Position numbers and translations under genes: made by a program
Notes under the pieces: model-generated
What the model was told of the DNA's origin: nothing
Seen by the model: only the letters and a program-made list of their open reading frames with translations
The model's database searches: none
Assembly: GCA_937967955.1 (NCBI GenBank)
Contig: CALBUB010000119.1
Coordinates: 1-10,599, forward strand
Source: an uncultured Bacillota bacterium
GTDB taxonomy: Bacteria; Bacillota; Clostridia; Tissierellales; Tepidimicrobiaceae
Length of the DNA: 10,599 nucleotides
Reading direction: 5' to 3'
Shown: piece by piece, positions 7,048 to 10,599 of the stretch
Numbering within the stretch: the stretch's first letter is position 1
How the letters are laid out: each line of letters begins with the position of its first letter

Positions 7048-7168
7048 TTTTATAAACAATCTGTAATTTTTTAATGGATTTTCATGTTACATGCTGTAGC
7101 TTATTTGCTGGTTTCAAAATCCAATCCAGTATTTAGTAAAAAAGACCTATTAATTCCCTACCTTCACT

Positions 7169-7810
7169 TTAATCAAGTATTATTACCTTTTTAGGAGCTA
7201 CTTGGGCTGGTAAGCTTAGTTCAGCCACATCATAAAATACTATAGCCCTTTTATTTCTAATATCCTTCTCGGTTAAAGTATTACCTTTAATATCTATAAT
7301 TTCTGTTTCTTCATTAGGGAATATCTTAAGAATCCTATCAGTACTTACTAAATCCTTATCAAATTTATATACTTCCACATTAGGTATCCCATCCTCTTCC
7401 ATAACTGCTACCACATCACAGCCTGCCCTAGCTGGGTAGCTTTCCATTATTGGAGTGTCCTTATGGTAGAATACCCATACCTTCATGCCTTCTTTAATGT
7501 CATCTTTATCTATAAAAGCCATGGTCTTATTGTTAACTAGTACTACATCCTCTGCTAGGGTAAATACCATCTTATCATAGGGTTCCTCTTCAGAATCTCT
7601 TTCTACCAATAGGGTATAGTATTCTCCCTCTGTAGAAATTTCTGCTACAGTACCAGCAAATAGTATATATTCATAGTTCAATTCCCCCTTATCTATAGGT
7701 TCCTCCTGCTTGTTATCTGCTTTCTTATCTAAATTTACTGCATATACAAAGGATACTAGCAACAAGCCTAGAACTAGAAGAATTATTAGCATTTTTCTTA
7801 AGCCTTCCAT
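7169..7810 (-). CDS. Exported or membrane-anchored protein of unknown function with a duplicated beta-rich module
   Basis: I do not recognise this 213-residue protein. It begins with a signal-like segment: basic residues, a hydrophobic core at 8-22, then VYA at 22-24 that could be a signal-peptidase site (otherwise an N-terminal anchor). There is no lipobox cysteine. The mature part starts with an acidic, lysine-rich linker (27-45), followed by two related modules, about 47-136 and 145-213. Each has a beta strand leading to a DIKEGMKVWVFY-like (104-115) or DIRNKRAIVFYD-like (183-194) block, then a short proline-containing stretch and a DVVAV or KVIIL strand. Such small beta modules occur in secreted Firmicute proteins of the copper-amine-oxidase-like/stalk group, but this is only a resemblance. 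ATG follows a strong AAAGGAGGG. It has its own candidate promoter, after the terminator of the upstream gene. Confidence 0.75.
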   Translation of the reverse strand: MEGLRKMLIILLVLGLLLVSFVYAVNLDKKADNKQEEPIDKGELNYEYILFAGTVAEISTEGEYYTLLVERDSEEEPYDKMVFTLAEDVVLVNNKTMAFIDKDDIKEGMKVWVFYHKDTPIMESYPARAGCDVVAVMEEDGIPNVEVYKFDKDLVSTDRILKIFPNEETEIIDIKGNTLTEKDIRNKRAIVFYDVAELSLPAQVAPKKVIILD

Positions 7811-7853
7811 CTAAATCCCTCCTTTCCCCTTACTATAAGTATATCCCATACCT

Positions 7854-7881
7854 TTTATATAATTGGTTACAATAAGGTTAA
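7854..7881 (-). promoter_or_regulatory. Candidate promoter for the exported-protein gene
   Basis: TTAACC (7881-7876) and TATAAA (7859-7854) are separated by 16 bases on the minus strand, directly after the terminator of the upstream gene. A transcript would start near 7847 and leave a leader of about 37 bases. It is a moderate match in A+T-rich sequence. Confidence 0.4.
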
Positions 7882-7889
7882 AGAAGAGT

Positions 7890-7919
7890 AAAAAAGCTGA
7901 TCTGATAAGTCAGATCAGC
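7890..7919 (-). terminator. Intrinsic terminator of the RelA/SpoT-domain gene
   Basis: A perfect 10-bp stem (7896-7905 with 7910-7919) with a four-base loop is followed on the minus strand by six U. The ascending arm includes the last codon and TGA stop of the gene upstream, so coding sequence and terminator overlap. Confidence 0.88.
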
Positions 7920-9276
7920 AGCCGTAACCCTTTAGATTCCTCTTTATTTCATCAGTAAAGTAGTTTATATTCTCCTTCCACATCTCATAGTTCATAACCT
8001 TCTTTAAGGTTACATTTATCTTCCTATTCATACAGTCTATATTGTCATCATTTATAAATTCTATTTCCCTTTTGGCAATAAAGGCATCGGCAATCAAATC
8101 CATTATATACATGGTAATCTCTTCCTTCTCCTCCTGGCTAAAGCGAGAATTTAAGCCTTCACTAAGGGTTAGATTATCTAAAAATCTGTTCCTTAGGAAT
8201 AGGATGAACTTCTCAAATTCATCTGCATTGCTTCCTGTCTCAATCATAAATAGTATTTTAAAGAATAAATTCCATTTAAAATCCTTGTTTATTATCTCCA
8301 GAATGGCTTCCCCTATCTTCCTGGAAAATTCATCTTCAAATTGGATTGGCCTTTCAAATTCTATATATTCGTTTAAATCTAAATCCTTCTCCCTTACTTG
8401 GTATAAGCGAGACAATATCTTTAGGTAAACGTTATCATATTCCATAGGATCATGGTTACCATTTTGCTTTAACACATAGGAAACCAATATATCACAAGAC
8501 TTTCTATAATCTAGTACTATTCCAAATTCTTCTTTAGTCTTGTCAGAATAGATATCATATATTATCTTAGAAAGGATAGTCTCCAATTGTTCCTTTCTCT
8601 TATCGATGTCCGCTTCATCTAGCTCCTTTAGGTGGTTATAAAGTATCATAAGCTGTTTATCCACCATCTGCAGATTTTCCTTAAGGGAATACATTATGTC
8701 TCTAAATAGACTTTCTGATAGAAGATAGTTATAGTTTTTATATAGTACCTTATGCTCTGCTTCGCTCCAGAATACATTTACCAAGGACTTGATTTGAAGC
8801 TCAAACTTTATAGTTCTGTCCTTTCTAAGGTATTTACCATCTATTTTATATATTTTAAAGCCGTTTTTTTGAACCTGTGGCTGTTTTTTATCAAGATTAA
8901 GCTGAATATTTGGATTGTCCTCTGTATAGTAATAGCCATCCCCAACTGGAATATAGAATTCCTTCATCACTTTAGAATATACATCATCCTCGTCTTCTAT
9001 GAATCGGCATTCAATCCTCAATCCTATTAAGTCTGATAGGTTTTCAATAAGCTCTTCAGGGGTTTTGTATATTAAATAGAAATTGTTTCTAAATATTTTT
9101 TCCTTTAAACTGTCTTTAGTTTTTACCCTAGAGGATATGTTCAGTATGTTATCGTAGCATAAGAATTTTTCTCTAAAAAAATACTCCAACTCCCTATTGC
9201 TTTCCTCAAGTATATCCTTCATGTTATCCACCATGGCAACCGTTTTGTCAATAAACTCAAATATTTCTAGTTTCAT
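7915..9276 (-). CDS. RelA/SpoT nucleotide-synthetase-domain protein with long C-terminal helical extension
   Basis: Residues about 20-215 match the (p)ppGpp synthetase domain of RelA/SpoT and small alarmone synthetases, which transfer pyrophosphate from ATP to GTP or GDP. Visible equivalents are SSRVKTKDSLKEK (Arg50, Lys52, Lys60; ATP site), LSDLIGLRI (Asp82, metal; Arg87), FELQIKSL (Glu159, Gln161) and FWSEAEHKVLYK (Trp170, Glu174, His175). There is no HD hydrolase domain. The G-loop, usually GYxSxH, reads GFKIYK (139-144), so the tyrosine is Phe and the serine and histidine are lost. Activity or nucleotide choice may therefore differ. Residues about 220-453 are acidic and probably helical, with no TGS or ACT domain, and make the protein twice the size of RelP/RelQ. 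ATG follows AAGGGGG at ten bases. The gene is monocistronic by terminator position. Domain call firm; product unknown. Confidence 0.85.
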   Translation of the reverse strand: MKLEIFEFIDKTVAMVDNMKDILEESNRELEYFFREKFLCYDNILNISSRVKTKDSLKEKIFRNNFYLIYKTPEELIENLSDLIGLRIECRFIEDEDDVYSKVMKEFYIPVGDGYYYTEDNPNIQLNLDKKQPQVQKNGFKIYKIDGKYLRKDRTIKFELQIKSLVNVFWSEAEHKVLYKNYNYLLSESLFRDIMYSLKENLQMVDKQLMILYNHLKELDEADIDKRKEQLETILSKIIYDIYSDKTKEEFGIVLDYRKSCDILVSYVLKQNGNHDPMEYDNVYLKILSRLYQVREKDLDLNEYIEFERPIQFEDEFSRKIGEAILEIINKDFKWNLFFKILFMIETGSNADEFEKFILFLRNRFLDNLTLSEGLNSRFSQEEKEEITMYIMDLIADAFIAKREIEFINDDNIDCMNRKINVTLKKVMNYEMWKENINYFTDEIKRNLKGYGC

Positions 9277-9320
9277 GCACTATTTTCCCCCTTCGCTCAA
9301 CTCTAAAAGCCTCCAGTTAT

Positions 9321-9329
9321 ATTATACCA
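9321..9329 (-). promoter_or_regulatory. Extended -10 promoter for the RelA/SpoT-domain gene
   Basis: A TGGTATAAT (9329-9321, minus) is a perfect -10 with the TGn extension. No good -35 is present, which is common for extended -10 promoters. Transcription would start near 9314, about 38 bases before the ATG. Confidence 0.65.
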
Positions 9330-9397
9330 CAAAGGCCAAACCTAAAAACTAAATATGGTAATTAAGCTATTTAAGTATAGACATATCTTTATTATTT

Positions 9398-9427
9398 TCT
9401 AAATATTTCATCAAAAGCTGTCGATAA
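9398..9427 (+). promoter_or_regulatory. Sigma-D (FliA-type) promoter for the chemoreceptor gene
   Basis: TCTAAA (9398-9403), a 16-base spacer and GTCGATAA (9420-9427) fit the Gram-positive motility sigma-factor pattern TAAA-N(14-16)-GCCGATAT with one or two mismatches. It lies 45 bases before a chemotaxis receptor ATG, exactly the gene class this factor controls. Confidence 0.7.
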
Positions 9428-9472
9428 TATATAAGGTTAATATAATCAGTTTATAAAGGAAGGGGTTTTCAG

Positions 9473-10599
9473 ATGAAAATCAAAAGCAAAATAATTCTAT
9501 CCATGATTTCAATATGCATAATAACAATCGTTGCCGTAGGAATAGCTAATTACACCATCTCAATTCAACAGCTTAGAAAACAAGTATATGAAGTAATAAA
9601 AAACACTGCTGAAAATACCTCCAAGGACGTAGATCAGTGGATGGCATTGGAAAAGAACTCCTTATCAAAAATCGCCAATAACATAATCTTCAACAACAAT
9701 TTTGAATATGATTACCTGTTCAACTACTTAAAAGCGGAAACAGATAACAAACCAGGAGCAGAGTATTATATAGCCTTTGAAGATAACACCTTAATAGCAG
9801 GTAGTGGATGGGTACCCCCAGAAGGATATGTTGCAACAGAAAGAGATTGGTATAAAAATGCTGTATCAAGCGGTCAACTAGTCATATCCGACCCATATGT
9901 AGACGCTAAAACTGGAGGTATTGTAATTACCATATCCATGCCAATATTAAAAGATGGAAACATATTAGGAGTTCTAAGCTGCGATATGCCAGTTAACTAC
10001 ATATTAGAAAAAATAAGTCAAGTGGATATTAGCGAAAACTCTTACGCATTCTTAATTGATGGTAATGGAAACATACTCACCCATGAAAATGAAGAATATA
10101 AGCCAACTGCCGAAGGATATACTAACATAGCTGACATTATGGATGGTAAGCTTCAAAGCTTTATTTCTTCAGAGGATATAGACTTAGAAGACAGAGTATT
10201 AACCGACTATGATGGGGTAAATAGGGTATTTTTATTTGGAGATACACAGGAGACCAATTGGAAGATAGGCATGGCTATATCTGCTGATGACACTTTAGAT
10301 GTGCTAAACAACGCCATTATTTATACATCTCTAGCTGGTGTAATAATGATATTAATAGCAGTTTTAGTATCCTTATATATTGGAAACTCCATATCAAAGC
10401 CCATACTAAACTGCACCAAAATAGCTGAAAAGATAGGCAACTTAAACTTTACCGACAATATAAGCGAAAATGATCTAAAAAGAAAAGATGAAGTTGGAAC
10501 TATGCTCAGATCCTATCAGTTGCTCATAGGCAAGTTGAGAAAATTTGTAGATGAGCTAAAGGATTCCATAAAGATGAACCAGGAAGTATATTCTAAAAC
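9473..10599 (+). CDS. Methyl-accepting chemotaxis protein with dCache sensor (C-terminus beyond right edge)
   Basis: This is a membrane chemoreceptor. The 375 visible residues give a first membrane helix (about 7-28), an extracellular dCache_1 sensor (about 35-275), a second membrane helix (about 281-303) and a HAMP domain (about 304-358, with SISKP at 306-310 and the conserved DEVG at 339-342). The methylation and CheA/CheW-signalling coiled coil should follow outside the window. The sensor has the full amino-acid-binding residue set of dCache_1AA domains: Tyr119, Arg124, Trp126, Tyr127, Tyr142, Asp144 and Asp171, with the same spacing as in Pseudomonas PctA. An amino-acid ligand is therefore likely. 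ATG follows AAGGAAGGGG at seven bases, and a sigma-D-like promoter precedes it. It diverges from the RelA/SpoT-domain gene. A histidine kinase with the same sensor is possible but less likely given the promoter and HAMP continuation. Confidence 0.88.
   Translation, partial: MKIKSKIILSMISICIITIVAVGIANYTISIQQLRKQVYEVIKNTAENTSKDVDQWMALEKNSLSKIANNIIFNNNFEYDYLFNYLKAETDNKPGAEYYIAFEDNTLIAGSGWVPPEGYVATERDWYKNAVSSGQLVISDPYVDAKTGGIVITISMPILKDGNILGVLSCDMPVNYILEKISQVDISENSYAFLIDGNGNILTHENEEYKPTAEGYTNIADIMDGKLQSFISSEDIDLEDRVLTDYDGVNRVFLFGDTQETNWKIGMAISADDTLDVLNNAIIYTSLAGVIMILIAVLVSLYIGNSISKPILNCTKIAEKIGNLNFTDNISENDLKRKDEVGTMLRSYQLLIGKLRKFVDELKDSIKMNQEVYSK

Larger units (their letters stand above)
6799..7168. 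other. 370-base intergenic region between the exported-protein gene and the symporter gene
   Basis: No gene of normal size is visible. On the minus strand, in order of transcription, it holds a possible stem 7116-7123/7075-7082 (8 bp, 33-base loop), the strong hairpin 7011-7047, a 24-codon frame (6960-6886) with a weak AGAGG before it, and the candidate symporter promoter near 6836. None matches a riboswitch or T-box consensus that I can recognise by eye. The hairpin probably ends the transcript of the 7169-7810 gene. Confidence 0.55.

Noticed and set aside
8042..8428. Plus-strand open frame of 128 codons
   Set aside because: It lies antisense to the RelA/SpoT-domain gene, with no ribosome site or recognisable domain.
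7169..9276. Toxin-antitoxin pair of the toxSAS type
   Set aside because: The neighbouring gene has a signal peptide and lies downstream with its own terminator-separated promoter; known toxSAS antitoxins are cytosolic and usually overlap or directly adjoin the toxin.

Overview
The window looks like chromosome from a low-GC Firmicute, most likely an anaerobic Clostridia/Tissierellia-type organism. The evidence is the A+T-rich sequence, strong AAGGAG-type ribosome sites, short hairpin plus U-run terminators, a PucR regulator beside a guanine deaminase, an ECF-type ATPase and a sigma-D-like promoter before a chemoreceptor. All genes are on the minus strand except the last. I see no insertion sequence, phage gene, tRNA, rRNA or CRISPR array.

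Layout, left to right. Positions 1-1043 (minus) hold a double-ATPase ECF/CbiO-type ABC protein that runs off the left edge. It lies 16 bases downstream of mtnA (1060-2097, minus), methylthioribose-1-phosphate isomerase, so the two probably share a transcript. A 21-codon leader frame with its own Shine-Dalgarno overlaps the mtnA start. Positions 2271-3935 (minus) encode a PucR-type purine regulator cut by one in-frame TAG. Upstream of it in the same operon is guanine deaminase (3963-5237, minus), and a hairpin terminator at 2245-2272 closes the unit. Next upstream is a separately terminated ESS (GltS-like) sodium symporter (5422-6798, minus). A 370-base gap with a strong minus-strand hairpin follows.

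The right part holds a small exported protein with a duplicated beta-rich module (7169-7810, minus) and a 453-residue RelA/SpoT-type nucleotide synthetase-domain protein with a long helical C-terminus (7915-9276, minus). Diverging from it is a dCache-HAMP methyl-accepting chemotaxis receptor (9473 to the right edge, plus). Its sensor domain carries the full amino-acid-binding residue set, and a sigma-D-like promoter precedes it.

Functionally the window concerns salvage and sensing of small nitrogen compounds: purine deamination (guaD/pucR), methylthioribose or deoxyribose-phosphate salvage with a linked vitamin- or precursor-type ECF transporter, a carboxylate/amino-acid symporter, alarmone-like signalling and amino-acid chemotaxis. 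The most unusual points are the amber codon that splits PucR, the atypical G-loop and long C-terminal extension of the RelA/SpoT-domain protein, the leader frame before mtnA, and the hairpin at 7011-7047 that pairs fully only as minus-strand RNA.
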